Origin: Haematococcus lacustris
Lineage: Eukaryota > Chlorophyta > Chlorophyceae > Chlamydomonadales > Haematococcaceae
Assembly (NCBI GenBank): GCA_030144725.1
Contig: JASKMD010000024.1
Location: 1,580,574-1,644,573 of the forward strand
Reading direction: 5' to 3'
DNA length: 64,000 nt
The translations under genes and the position numbers were made by a program. Of this stretch, positions 32,838 to 43,758 are shown piece by piece. The notes beneath the pieces were generated by a model. It was given only the letters and a program-made list of their open reading frames with translations. It searched no databases and was not told the DNA's origin. The number at the start of each line of letters is the position of its first letter. Within the stretch, counting starts at the first letter, position 1.

Positions 32838-33590
32838 GGATCACTGCCAGGCCTGCACTTGCTAAGCATGGCCGTGATGCATACATGCAAGGGGGGTATG
32901 TAGCAGGTGGCTACCACATTTGCAGCATTAGCGCATCACCGCGTGGTGGTGTTAACCATACAAGGAACATGTGGCGCACCATACCCTAGTATGTGGCTGG
33001 ATGTGATGAGCCTCCACTTCAGATACCGACCGTAGTCCAGCTAGCTGTGACACATTGATGATGTGGCTTACACCGCTTAAGCCGTCAGCCGTTAGGCTGC
33101 TAGGCCGCCCTCCCCCTCTAGGGGTTCGGGACTTTCTGTAACGCACTTCAAAGCAAGGTGCACAAACAAAGGTGCACATGGGCTCAACATGAAGTCATGC
33201 AAATTCTCATTATTGTGTGACACATTGGGTGTGGATCACTGCCAGGCCTGCACTTGCTAAGCATGGCCGTGATGCATACATGCAAGGGGGGTATATAGCA
33301 GGTGGCTACCACATTTGCAGCATTAGCGCATCACCGCGTGGTGGTGTTGTCCATACAAGGAACATGTGGCGCACCATACCCTAGTATGTGGCTGGATGTG
33401 ATGAGCCTCCACTTCAGATACCGACCGTAGTCCAGCTAGCTGTGACACATTGGGTGTGGATCACTGCCAGGCCGGCACTTGCTAAGCATGGCCGTGACGC
33501 ATACATGCAAAGGGGGTATGTAGCAGGTGGCTACCACGTTTGCGGCCTTATCGCATCACCGCGTGGTGGTGTTGTCCATACAAGGGGCGT
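32838..33590. repeat. Three direct repeats in the foldback centre
   Basis: A block beginning gatcactgccaggcc and running through ctaagcatggccgtgatgc, tagcaggtggctaccac and the gtagtccagctagctgtgac segment occurs at about 32838-33058, 33233-33452 and, cut short, 33459-33590. The first two are nearly identical and about 220 bp long. They form the loop between the arms; no coding potential is seen. Confidence 0.8.
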
Positions 33591-35848
33591 GAGTATCACT
33601 TGAGAAGAGGATACCCGGCTAATGACCACCACCGCTTTCGTCATTACATCTTGACCATTCACAGCTTACAAATCACGTTGTGTGGAACTGAACGGAAGCT
33701 CAGGACAGCCTTTTGACAGCTTTTAAACCATGCAACATTCTTCTCAGATGGGCTCTGACTGTACTGATGGGTTCTGACTGATGGACACTGACTGGGCACT
33801 GATGGGTTCTGACTTCACTGCCACACACCTACAGCCTGCTGTTCCAGTCCATGCACTGTTCATGCACTACAGCCTGCTGCTCTTGCTGCTGGTCATGCAC
33901 CCTAACACACTTACACCCTGCTGCTGCTCTGCCACACACCTACAGCCTACTGCTGCTGCCCATACACTGCTGCTGCTGTCCTTGCACCACTGCTCATGCA
34001 CTACAGTCTGCTGCTGCTGCTGCTCATGCACTGTAACACATGCACTGCAACCTGCTGCTGCTGCTCATGCACTGCAACACACCTGCAAATTGCTGCTACC
34101 TACACAACCGCACACCTACAGCTTGCTGCTGCTGCCCATACACTCCTGCTGCTGCCCATGCACTGCTGCTCATGCATTACAGCCTGCTGTTGCAGCTGTT
34201 CATGCACTTCATCACACGCACTGCTGCCTGCTGCTGCTGCTCATGCACTGCAGCACAAGTGCAGCTTGCTGCTACCTGCAGCCTGGACTGCCACACACCT
34301 ACAGGCAGGGCAGGGCAGGGAAAGGCAGGGCAGGGCAGGGCAGGGAGGGGCTACGCAAGGCTGGGATGGGGTGGGGCAGGGATGGGAGGGGGTGGGGCAG
34401 AGCTGGGCAGGGAGGGGAGGGGCAACGCAAGGCTGGGAGGAGGTGGGGCAGAGATGGGAGGGGTGGGGGCAGGGCTGGGCAGGGAGGGGAGGGGCAACGC
34501 AAGGCTGGGAGGGGGTGGGGCAGAGATGGGAGGGGTGGGGGCAGGGCTGGGCAGGGAGGGGAGGGGCAACGCAAGGATGGGAGGGGGTGGGGCAGGGCTG
34601 GGATGGGGTGGAGTAGGGCTGGGAGGGGAGGGGGTGGGGCAGGGCTAGGAGGGGGTGGGGCAGGGCTGGGAGGGGGTGGGGCAGGGCTGGGAGGGGGTGG
34701 GGTAGGGCTGGAAGGGGGTGGGGCAGGGCTGGGATGGGGTGGGGCAGGGTTGGGATGGGGTGGGGCAGGGCTGGAAGGGAGTGGGGCAGGGCTGGGCAGG
34801 GAGGGGCTACGCAAGGCTGGGAGGGGGTGGGGCTTGGCTGGGATGGGGTGGGGCAGGGCTGGGAGGGGAGGAGACAGGGCTGGGAGGGGGTGGGGTGGGC
34901 AGGGCTGGGAAGGGGTGGGGTGGGGCACTCACCCTACTGCACCCTCTATCCTGAGCTGAACCTGCTGATGCACCTTTCCTATACCTTCCCTATACCGTCC
35001 CTATATTTGCTGAGGGCACCCAGCAGTTGCTGCTTGCCGACCCAGAGGCTGCGTGCCGGTGGGTGCGTCAACACCTGCTGCTTGCTGACCCAGAGGCTGT
35101 GTGCCGGTGGGCGCTACAGCACCTGCTATTTGCTGACCCGTTTGGACGAAGCTATGCATTCTTTCTTCGGCTCCTCCAGACGCTTCTCGCCAATGTTGCT
35201 GTTGCCAGCCATCGCCACCTGCACAGTCACCAGCAAGCTCATGTTGTTGCTCTTGCCTCCCCAAACACTACTCCCTTGCCTCTGCTGGCGCTCATGCTGT
35301 CGCGTTTGTTGCTGCTCCTCCTGCTGTTCCCGTAGCTCCTCCTGTTCCTGCTCTGGCTGGTGCTCGTTTGACTTTTGCTTTGTAGCACGCTGCGTTGTGG
35401 TGCTCGCGCGTGGTGGAGACTGGTCACGACATTATCGGCCTGTCCTGGGAGCTGGATTATCGGATCCGGGGCGGACTGGTGCAACGCCAACAACGGGCCT
35501 ACCCTGAGCACGGTCCTGACCTAAGCACGGATTAGACCAGCCCAGACAGCGTGCAAGCCACCCATAACCGCTGCAACCGCTGCTGCGATGCCATCGACTG
35601 ATGTTGCTTAGCTTGCACCACAATGCTTACCTTACCTGTGGCTGATGTGGGTACAGGTTGCGAGCCGCGAAGCAGGCTGACCAGCCTTTTTGGCACCAGC
35701 AGCAACGCCTTCGACGCTGATGACTTGCGCGATAGTTAGCTAGGCTACACGGCGCAAGAGAAGCCGTCTGGAGGAGGTATCCCTCTCAGGTGCTGCTCAG
35801 ATGTCCCTGGGAGGGATGTGTGTGACCGGGAGACTTAACTGCTGAAAC

Positions 35849-36358
35849 CTTCACTAAGTACGACAGCGTTGCGTTGGATGACGTGCGGGGGAAAGCGTCG
35901 CGTTGACTATAGCGTCTGAGGATATGCCCGCGCTAGCGACTACGGACGAACCTCAGCTGCTCACTGTCGGTTCTTCGAGTTGCGCGGGCCTCCTCGAAAT
36001 GCAGCTGCTTAATGTCCATCGGGGGGGGGGGGGGGGGGGGCCTCCCTCACTAGCTCAATATAGCTCAATAGCTCTTGTTCACATACATCCTCTTTGTGAA
36101 GGGTTACCTAGAGCTGGCAATCGTCGCTGCTTGCGCCGTCACATGCGAACCATTGCTACAAGGTAAATGTTGGGTCCGGCGCACCGACCCAAACCGGAAC
36201 GCCGCTTCGCGCTCGCCATGAGCCATACTAACGCAACTACGCGCATGTACGACGCATTCAAATTCAAAGTTCAAATGCCACAAGTTCGTTAGACATTTTA
36301 CCGAGAGGATTGACTGGCACCTACCGCCCTCTACGTTTCCCAGCCTTCCTGGTGTACC
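35849..36358. other. 5' flank of array gene G
   Basis: No gene. It contains a run of 20 G at 36021-36040. The last bases before the gene G ATG (cccagccttcctggtgtacc) resemble the flanks of H and I (cagccttcctggacc before I), which marks the shared leader region. Confidence 0.5.
36021..36040. repeat. Homopolymer of 20 G
   Basis: Twenty consecutive G on the plus strand, 319 bp upstream of gene G. The length is uncertain in any sequencing method. Confidence 0.95.
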
Positions 36359-38088
36359 ATGAACTACGCCACCACGCTGTGCACGCTGCATGCGCCCATA
36401 CTCAACTGTCGCGGCATTACAGCGGACTGCGACGGCTATGAGGTGGTGTGCTGCGTCGAGGAGGAAGGGGTGGGCTGGGTGGTGAAGCGATCCCGGGCTG
36501 GCGCGGGCTTCGCAATGCTTTTCAGGTAGGTTGATGAACCCCCAGACAGTATGGCTGGGCTATGCCAGGGTGCAAGCCATGTATTACTAGTTATACGATC
36601 CGACGACCCGTAGTATAAGTAGATAGCCATTACTTATCAATGCATGGCGCCTGCACCCAGCCAGGCACTAGAGGACCCAGTGCAATTGGTGCTGGCCTTG
36701 ACATGCTTGACAACACGCTACTGATCGCCCACTCCCCACATCTGTTGCTTGCCTGCAGCGTGGACTTTGAGCCCAGTGGCTTTGTTGCAAATGGCACCAG
36801 CTTCTGGCTTTCCAACGACACAAGCATCATGGAATACAACGCTGCAGGGGGATGCCTGCAAAGCATCCCAGGACCTTCTAAAGCTTCATACATGGAGTTC
36901 TTCGGCGACACGTGAGTGACTGCTATTGCCTCGCCCATGGCTGCTGGAACATGTGCGCGTAAAGCACATACCACCATCACAGCATCCGATGTGACGTCAG
37001 CTGAGCCTTCAATCTTGCCAAGCCCACAGATCACCATCAGAACAGCAGCTGTCATACAAGTGCATATCAGTGCACTTCAACACCTACAGAGAACCGGCCT
37101 GCATGGTTATGGAATCAGCACCTTGGCTCTCAACCTTGAGCATTCATTGCAGTCGAACACACTAATTGTGAGCCACTACAAAACGGTGTTTTTGTCTGTG
37201 TGGAGTTCCCATCGCATGTGTATGCCATGGCCTAGACATGGCATACACATGGTCACGGTCGCCTACCACCTACATCATTACCTGACCCCTGTGACAGGGC
37301 ATGCGTAGAGTTGGCATGACAAAACATGCATTAAGCGTAAGCTGATGACAGCTTCAAATGGGGGGGGCTTGCTGCTGCTGGGCCTTGGGTGGCTTGTCTC
37401 GCAGCAGTACGTTGTGCCTTGCACTGGAAGCAGCAGTTATGGAATCAGCATGGTTGTGCGATGCTGCTGGCATAGGTGTGATGTGGCGGTGTCCCATGTT
37501 TGACATGGTGTATTGGAGCAGTTATGCACCAAATGTTTAGGGTAGGGATGTATGGCTCATGGATGACATATGCCTTGCAGTTGTATGCATGCTTGCATAT
37601 GATGCTTGCATGATGTGCGTTCGTGCAGGTTGTACTTCCTTGCCTACGATGACAAGGGGCGAAGTGCACTGTATGCCTTAGACGAGGACTCCAAGGCTAT
37701 CATGCTGCTGGCCCACCATGTGGAGCCATCCGGGGGCTTTGCCATCTTCCCTGCCGACCAAAAGCTCCTGTTCACCAACACCAGCAACAACCTCTGCGAG
37801 CTGGACTTGCAGTCAGGGGAGTGCCAGGGGCTTCGAGTCAGCATGGGGCCAGAGGGCGGCCGCCTGCTGACTGGGAATAACGAGCTGGCCCTGCTAATAG
37901 TGTGTAATGAGGGGGGCATCAGCTGCTGCTCATGCTCTGTGCAGGGTGGGTTCTGCCATCTGGGGAGCATGTCGCACTCTGCTGTCAATGGGGAGTACTG
38001 CATCAACAGCCAGGGTGACCTGCTCTTCTTTTCTCGGCCGGAAGAGGGGTTGCCACGCTTGAAGTGCATGCATGGGCTGCTGCACTGA
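36359..38088 (+). CDS. Array gene G: propeller-like repeat protein
   Basis: Exons 36359-36525 (167 nt), 36759-36911 (153 nt) and 37629-38088; 259 aa, the shortest intact member because exon 3 stops after KCMHGLLH, without the usual PPPEA tail. Landmarks: MNYATTLCTLHAPILNCRG, GVGWVVKRSRAGAGFAM, LYFLAYDDKGRSALYALDED, LLFTNTSNNLCELDLQSGEC and GGRLLTGNNELALLIV. Intron 2 (717 bp) contains Fanzor copy 2 (37121-37435). Genes G, H and I form a subgroup by their exon 1 (GITADCDGY or GITARCDGY, then VVCCVEEE) and their flanks. Confidence 0.73.
37121..37435 (-). mobile_element. Fanzor-derived insertion, copy 2 (315 bp) in intron 2 of gene G
   Basis: Flanked by a 15-bp direct repeat gttatggaatcagca (37106-37120, 37436-37450). 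The left part is nearly identical to copies 1 and 3 and encodes, on the minus strand, only the last residues of the Fanzor frame. It then jumps to a short piece related to array exon 3 (ttgtgccttgcactggaagcag), also found at the same end of copy 3. It is a deletion derivative without coding capacity. Confidence 0.75.
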
Positions 38089-38745
38089 AAGATTGCAAGT
38101 CCAGAGGGTAGCTCCCTGCAACCCCTGCTGTGAGTCCAGAGGTCCAGTGGTTCCTAAACAGCACTGTTCCTACACAGCATAGTACAGTAGAGCAGCACAG
38201 CATTGATCTGTTAGGCAAGCGGGTGGGGTGCCTTTACGTGTAGGGTAGAGACAGCTAGAGAGCACGGTGCTAACAGTACAGCAGAGCAGCACAGCATTGG
38301 TCTAGCATATGTCGTTATTGCCACGTAGTTAGCGGATGCATGTAAAGCACAAGCCTATCAGGCATTGCTGCACCTCTTTCTAGGGTAGGTTCACGCTCTT
38401 GTGAGCATGCCACACCTCTTCCCACACCCTGCAAAGCTGTTTTAAAGGCCATCTCTACTTGCCAGCAAGTCACAGCTAACATCTTACATGACTTACATGA
38501 TCTGGCGACGAAGGGTGCCAAGCTCCCCCCTCGCCCTTACACTTTCCCAGCTCAAGCCCAGCCCTGCCACCCCACCCAGCCCAAGCCCTGCCCTCCCATC
38601 CAGCCCCGTCACAGCATATTCACTTTTGAAGCAGTTGACCAAATCATACTGAAAATCACACCACTTTTGAAGCAGTTGAAAAGCAGAAAAGCACACCAAA
38701 TCCTTCAGAACCCTAAGGCCCTTCCGTCCTTAGCCTTTTAGGACC
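38089..38745. other. Spacer between genes G and H
   Basis: No gene. The motif agcacagcattgatctgttaggcaagc (38190s) and a second copy near 38290 belong to the 3' flank shared by G, H and I. A pyrimidine-rich run (cccagccctgccaccc...) lies at 38540-38605. Confidence 0.5.
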
Positions 38746-41269
38746 ATGCACAGCGTCAACACGCTGTGCACGCTGCATTCGCCGATACTCAACAGTCGCG
38801 GCATCACCGCGGACTGCGACGGCTATGCGGTGGTGTGCTGCGTAGAGGAGGAAGGGGTGGGCTGGGTGGTGAAGCGATCCCAGGTTGGTGCGGGCTTCGC
38901 GATGCTGTTTAGGTAGGGGCCAAACCCAAGGTTTAGGTAGGGGCCAAACCCAACCTTCGATGGATCCCATCGGCGCACCCTGTACGCATGCGATCAGCAA
39001 GCTGACGAACTACAAGTCAACGTAGCTACCCAGACACCAAGGCAGGGCTGTGTTAAGGAAGAAGCCATGCACTATCACAAAGCAACTCAAATGGCCGACC
39101 ACGCACTGAGCAAGGAGGCACATAATGAGCACATAATGACCATTTGTTAATGGTGCATGGCGCCTGCATGCAGCCAGGCAGTAGAGGGCCGAGTGCAGTT
39201 GGTGCTGGCCTTGACATGCTTGACAACACTCTACTGATCACCCACGCCCTACATCTGCTGCTTGCCTGCAGCGTGGACTTTGAGCCCAGTGGCTTTGTTG
39301 CAAATGGCACCAGCTTCTGGATCGCCCATAGCAAGACCATCATGGAGTACAATGATACGGGGGAATGCCTGCAGAGCATCCCAGGGCCTGCCAAAGCGTC
39401 ATTCATGGAGTTTCTAGGCGACACGTGCGTTATTGCTATGACCTTGCCTGTAGCTGACCTGACGTGTCTCCGTGAAGCACTGAACATCATCACAGCACCT
39501 GTCGTGGTACCAGCTGAGCCTACAAAGCTGCTTAGTCTTAGATCACCAACAGAACAGCAGCTGTCACTTCAGCACCTGCAGAGACCATGGTAATGGAATC
39601 AGCACCTTGGCTCTCAACCTTGAGCATCCATTGCAGTCGAACACACTAATTGTGAACCACTACAAAACGGTGTTTTTGCCTGTGTGGAGATCCCATCGCA
39701 TGCGTATGCCATGGCCTAGACATGGCATACACATGGTCACGGTCGCCTACCACCTACATCATTACCTGACCCCTGTGACAGGGCATGCGTAGAGTTGGCA
39801 TGACAAAACATGCACTAATTGTAAGCTGATGACAGCTTCAAATGGGGGGGGCTTGCTGCTGCTGGGCCTTGGGTGGCTTGTCTCGCAGCCGCTTGTAGCC
39901 CAAGCCAGGGTACTCCTTGCCCTTGGCTGGCAGCGCTCCCTGGTCTGGCCAGTAGCACAGCTCCAGCGGCCGCCACCTGCTCTCCCCAATGCGCTGCATG
40001 TTCAGGGCCGCATTGCAGTCCCTGTCCAGCCACCTGCCTGGCTGTGGTGCTGGCTTGGCCTTGGCAGCCTTGCCTTTGCCCTTTGTGGGCTCAGCTGCCT
40101 CTGGCTCAGCCTTGGTGCGCTTGGTGCGCTTGGCTGGCAGGGGAGTGCTGGGCCCTGGCTCTGAGGCTGCTGCTGGCTGTGTGGCTGCCTGGCTGCTGCG
40201 TGGGGCCTGTGGGGGCTTGCGGGGGGGCACTACTGGGCACCACATCATGCCCCGCACTGGCTGGTCACGCTGCTGGCTCCAGGCTGGCCGCACTAGGCGG
40301 GGTTCCACCTGCCCTGCTGGGGGCTTCCAGCCTGCAGGCCTGGTGGCCCTGCGCTTGTTCAGCTGCCTCTCACAAGGCTGCTGGCCATTCACTGCTGAGC
40401 TGACCCGGCTGGTGCGGTGCTCATCCACTAGCACCACCCTGCCCCGCCGCTGGTCTGTCCCCCTGGTCCTGCACACCACCTTGCGGCAGGCACGCAACCA
40501 AAGGGTCGCCTACAGTCAGCATGTGGCCAAAGCGCGGCCAGCTGTTGACAGGGAGCGAGTACGTTGTGCCTTGCACTGGAAGCAGCAACTTCTTCTCAGG
40601 TAATGGAATCAGCATGGTTGTGCGATGCTGCTGTCATAGGTGTGATGTGGCGCCATCCCATGTTCGACATGGTGTATTGGAGCAGATATGCACCACATGC
40701 TTAGGGTAGAGATGTATGGCTCATGGATGACATTTGCCTTGCAGTTGTATGCATGCTTGCATGATGTGCTGCATGATGTACATGATGTGCGTTCGCGCAG
40801 ATTGTACTTCTTTGCCTACAACAACAAGGGGTGCAGTGCACTGTACGCCTTGTATGAGCACTCCGAGACTGGCAAGCTGCTGGCCAACCATGTGGAACCA
40901 TCTGGAGGCTTCGCAATCTTCCCTGCCGCCCAAACGCTGCTGTTCACCAACACCCGCAACAACCTTTGCAAGCTGGACTTGCAGTCAGGGGAATGCCGGG
41001 TGCTGAAAGTCAGCTCGTGGCTGGGTGGCCGCCTGATGTCAGGTAACGACCAGCTGGCCCTGCTGCTAGTGCCTGAAGATGACGGCAGCAGCTGCTACTC
41101 CTGCTCTGCTGAGGGTAGGCTGTGTCAGCTGATGAGTGTGACGCACTCAGCTGTTAATGAAGACTTCTGCCTCAACAGCCGGGGTGACCTGCTCTTCTTT
41201 GATCGGGCGGGTAATGAGTTGCCATGCTTGATCTGCTTGACTGCGCTGCAGCCCCCTGCCAAGGCCTGA
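38746..41269 (+). CDS. Array gene H: propeller-like repeat protein with a Fanzor insertion in intron 2
   Basis: Exons 38746-38912 (167 nt), 39272-39424 (153 nt, donor GTGCGT) and 40801-41269; 262 aa. Landmarks: MHSVNTLCTLHSPILNSRG, SGFVANGTSFWIAHSKTIME, LYFFAYNNKGCSALYALYEH, LLFTNTRNNLCKLDLQSGEC, SGNDQLALLLVPEDDGSSCY and LNSRGDLLFFDRAGNELPC. Intron 2 is 1,376 bp because of Fanzor copy 3 (39605-40598); without it the intron would be about 370 bp. Exon 3 reads GGRLMSGNDQ in place of GGRLLTGNDQ. Confidence 0.73.
39605..40598 (-). mobile_element. Fanzor-derived insertion, copy 3 (994 bp) with RuvC/zinc-finger region
   Basis: Flanked by a 16-bp direct repeat ggtaatggaatcagca (39589-39604, 40599-40614). 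The minus strand 40497-39838 keeps the C-terminal part of a Fanzor (eukaryotic TnpB-like) nuclease: VVLVDEHRTSRVSSAV with PCERQL, a Pro/Lys-rich linker, then GRWLDRDCNAALNMQRIGES and the tail GKEYPGLGYKRLRDKPPKAQ. In TnpB and Fanzor proteins the DExxTS and DRDxNAAxN segments hold the zinc-finger and last RuvC motifs. The N-terminal domains and first RuvC acids are absent. At its 5' end (minus strand) lies antisense sequence of an array exon 3 (about 40518-40598). Confidence 0.68.
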
Positions 41270-42147
41270 GAGATTTGAAGTCCAGAGAGGGGCTCATGCA
41301 CCCCCCTGCAGGGATGCAGGTCGCAGCCTGATGCTCAAGTTTGTGTTGGATCCTTGTTGCTCAGCCCCGCCCAGCACATCTCAGCATAGCGTAGCAGCAT
41401 TGCATTAGTCTGTCAGGCAAGGTTGGCTCGGGAGGAAGGTAGGGCGCATGGTGTTGCCAAAGGAGTAATGTGTAGCATGACGCACATCGCCTTATCGCCT
41501 TGTTGGTAGCAAAAGCATGTGACCGGACAGGCCTGACATGCGTGTCAGCACCTCTGTGCAGACTATGTTCACACTATTATGACCATGTTTGATAGTTCAC
41601 CACACCTTGCAGAGACTTTGCAACGCCCTTCCTCCTTACTGAGTTTGCTGCCTGGGATGTGGTTGTGGCGGATGCCAAGCTTACTTGGAGGCTAGCCACA
41701 TCACATGATCATGTGCCCGACCTCTGAATCCATACTTTGCGCAAGCTAGCGACTACTGTTCGTGACATTGCCCTGGACCTGCTACCACTTGTTGAGTAAA
41801 TTAGGTTAGTGCCAAGCGCAAATACAACAATTACCATGTAGACACGACTTCTGCAGACCGCGTCTTGACATTGAGCACCGTGATCACGAACAAGTCTTCA
41901 CAAGAACGACATACATGGCGTCTATTCCAGTCACTAAACGTCGACTATGCGGCACGCCCAGCAACATGCCAACCATCGCAGGGTACATGCCAACCATCGC
42001 AGGGTACCACAAAGCCTAAATAGGCGGATGTCACACATCAAGCAAGATAAGGATAGCGTGGCCTTCGCCTGACCCACAAGGGCGCATCTTCTGCCTACAG
42101 GCTTCCAACAAGACCTACAACCCTTCAGTCCTCAGCCTTCCTGGACC
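41270..42147. other. Spacer between genes H and I
   Basis: No gene. A 20-bp unit (catgccaaccatcgcagggta) is duplicated at about 41965-42006. The segment 41640-41975 resembles 49200-49465 beyond gene I, showing that the duplicated block includes a long 3' flank. The last 40 bp are the conserved leader (cagtcctcagccttcctgg). Confidence 0.5.
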
Positions 42148-43741
42148 ATGTACAGCGTCGACACGCTGTGCACGCTGCATTCGCCCATACTCAACGTGTG
42201 CGGCATCACCGCGAGATGCGACGGCTATGCGGTGGTGTGCTGCGTCGAGGAGGAAGGTAGTGGCTGGATGGTGAAGCGAACCCGGACTGGTGGGGGCTTC
42301 GCGATGTTGTTCAGGTAGGTGCCAAACCCAACCTTTACCGGGACCCCATCGGGACCCTGTTTGCAAATGAGCATGAAGCTGATGAATCCCCAGACACCAA
42401 GGCAGGGCTGTGTTAAGGAAAAGCCATTCACTACTACAGAGCAACTCGGATTGTCCACCACGCCCAGAGCAAGGAGACACAGAAGCACAGCAGTCCAGCA
42501 AGCAGTAGTATGAGTGACTAGCCATCGCTCATTGTTGTTTGGCGTGTGCTGGCCTTGACATGCTGGACAATACACTGCTGGTTGCCACTCCACAGATTGT
42601 TGCTTGTCTGCAGCGTGGACTTTGAACCCACTGGCTTCGCCTCAAATGGTACCAGCTTCTGGGTCGCCCACGGCAATGGAATCGTGAAGTACAACGATAA
42701 GGGGTATTACATGGGGACCATCTCAGAGCTTGCCAACGTGTCATACATGGAGTGCACAGGCAACACGTGAGTGATTGCTATGGATTTGCTCTTCATTACC
42801 CTGACATGTGTCGCAACACTTCAGTCCACAAACTTGTGTGGGACAGGTGATATTGTCATGTGCGCAATGTGTAATTGGAGCTACTAACTTGCCCCTGGAT
42901 GCCTGAACACGAGGTCGTGGTCATCAACACAACAGCAGCTGTCACTTCAGCACAGAGACCAAACCTGCATGGTTATGAAATCAGCATGTCTGTGTGACGT
43001 TGCTGTCATAGGTGTCATGTGGCAATATTCTATGTCTGACATGGTGCTGTAACGCAGATATGCACCACATGCTTAGGGTAAATATGTAAAATGGCTCATG
43101 GATGACATACGCCTCGCAGTTGTATGCCTGATCCCTGCAGACTTTACTTCATTGCTGACAACAAAAGGGGCCGAAGTGCGCTTTATGTCTGTGATGTGGA
43201 CGCCAATGAGGACGCCAGTGAGGACTCCAATGAGGACGTCAATGAGGACGCCAATGAGGACGCCAATGAAGACGCCAATGAGGGCGCCAATGAGGACGCC
43301 AATGAGGACGCCAGTAAGGACGCCAATAAGGACTACATTGATTTTAAGCTGCTGGCCAACCATGTGAAGCCATCAGGGGGCTTGGCAATCTTCCCTAACG
43401 ACCAAACGCTCCTGTTCGTCTCCACCGGCAACAAGCTCTGCAAGCTGGGCATGAGGTCAGGGGAGTGCCAGGTCTTCCCCGAAATCGCATGGCCAGTGAA
43501 CGGCCGCCTGCTAACGGGGAACAGTGAGGCCCTGGTTTTCGTGGACGAATGTGGCGGCCGCAACCTCTTCCGCTGCTCTGTGTATGGAAGATTGTGCCAT
43601 TTGCAGAAAGTGAAAGTCACAGCCGTCGGGCGTCAATGCTGTATTAACAACCGAGGTGAGCTGCTCTTCATTGATGATACGGATAAGGCGTTGCCACGCT
43701 TGTCGTGGATGCATGTGCTGAAGCAGCCCATTCAATGGTAA
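42148..43741 (+). CDS. Array gene I: propeller-like protein with expanded acidic repeat
   Basis: Exons 42148-42314 (167 nt), 42614-42766 (153 nt) and 43141-43741; 306 aa, the longest member. The extra length is an in-frame run of about ten NEDA-type tetrapeptides (43199-43340) placed where paralogs have the ALYALDKMG..KTSKLL turn, that is, in a predicted surface loop between strands of one blade. Other landmarks: MYSVDTLCTLHSPILNVCG (with ITARCDGY in place of ITADCDGY), SFWVAHGNGIVKYNDKGYYM and LINNRGELLFID-like sequence (INNRGELLFIDDTDKAL). A hAT element has inserted 17 bp beyond the stop codon, so the original 3' UTR lies 5 kb away. Confidence 0.72.
43199..43340 (+). repeat. In-frame 12-bp repeat (gacgccaatgag) in gene I
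   Basis: About ten units of a 12-bp repeat coding for Asn-Glu-Asp-Ala with variants (SED, NEG, SKD, NKD). The variants are mostly at the edges. The frame is kept, which suggests the protein is under selection or that the expansion is recent. Confidence 0.9.
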
Positions 43742-43758
43742 ATGATTAGCGCAGCAGG

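Larger units (their letters stand above)
30452..35841. mobile_element. 5.4-kb foldback element with arms of at least 1.5 kb
   Basis: The termini are CAGTTAAGTCTCCCGG (30452) and its inverse ending at 35841, flanked by the 7-bp repeat ctgaaac (30445-30451, 35842-35848). The left arm (to about 32060) and right arm (from about 34270) are inverted copies; the inner part of each is a C-rich (31431-32020) or G-rich (34300-34930) degenerate repeat. The right arm has a 50-bp extra piece at about 35629-35678. The left arm reads, on the plus strand, a Gln/Glu-rich frame (EQEQEELREQQEEQQQTRQ) to KKECIASSKRVSK, a TAG at 31122-31124, then five 16-residue repeats to a stop at 31373. The CAG ends and 7-8 bp duplication suggest mobilisation by a hAT-type transposase. 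The long C/G-rich open frames are not genes. Confidence 0.8.
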
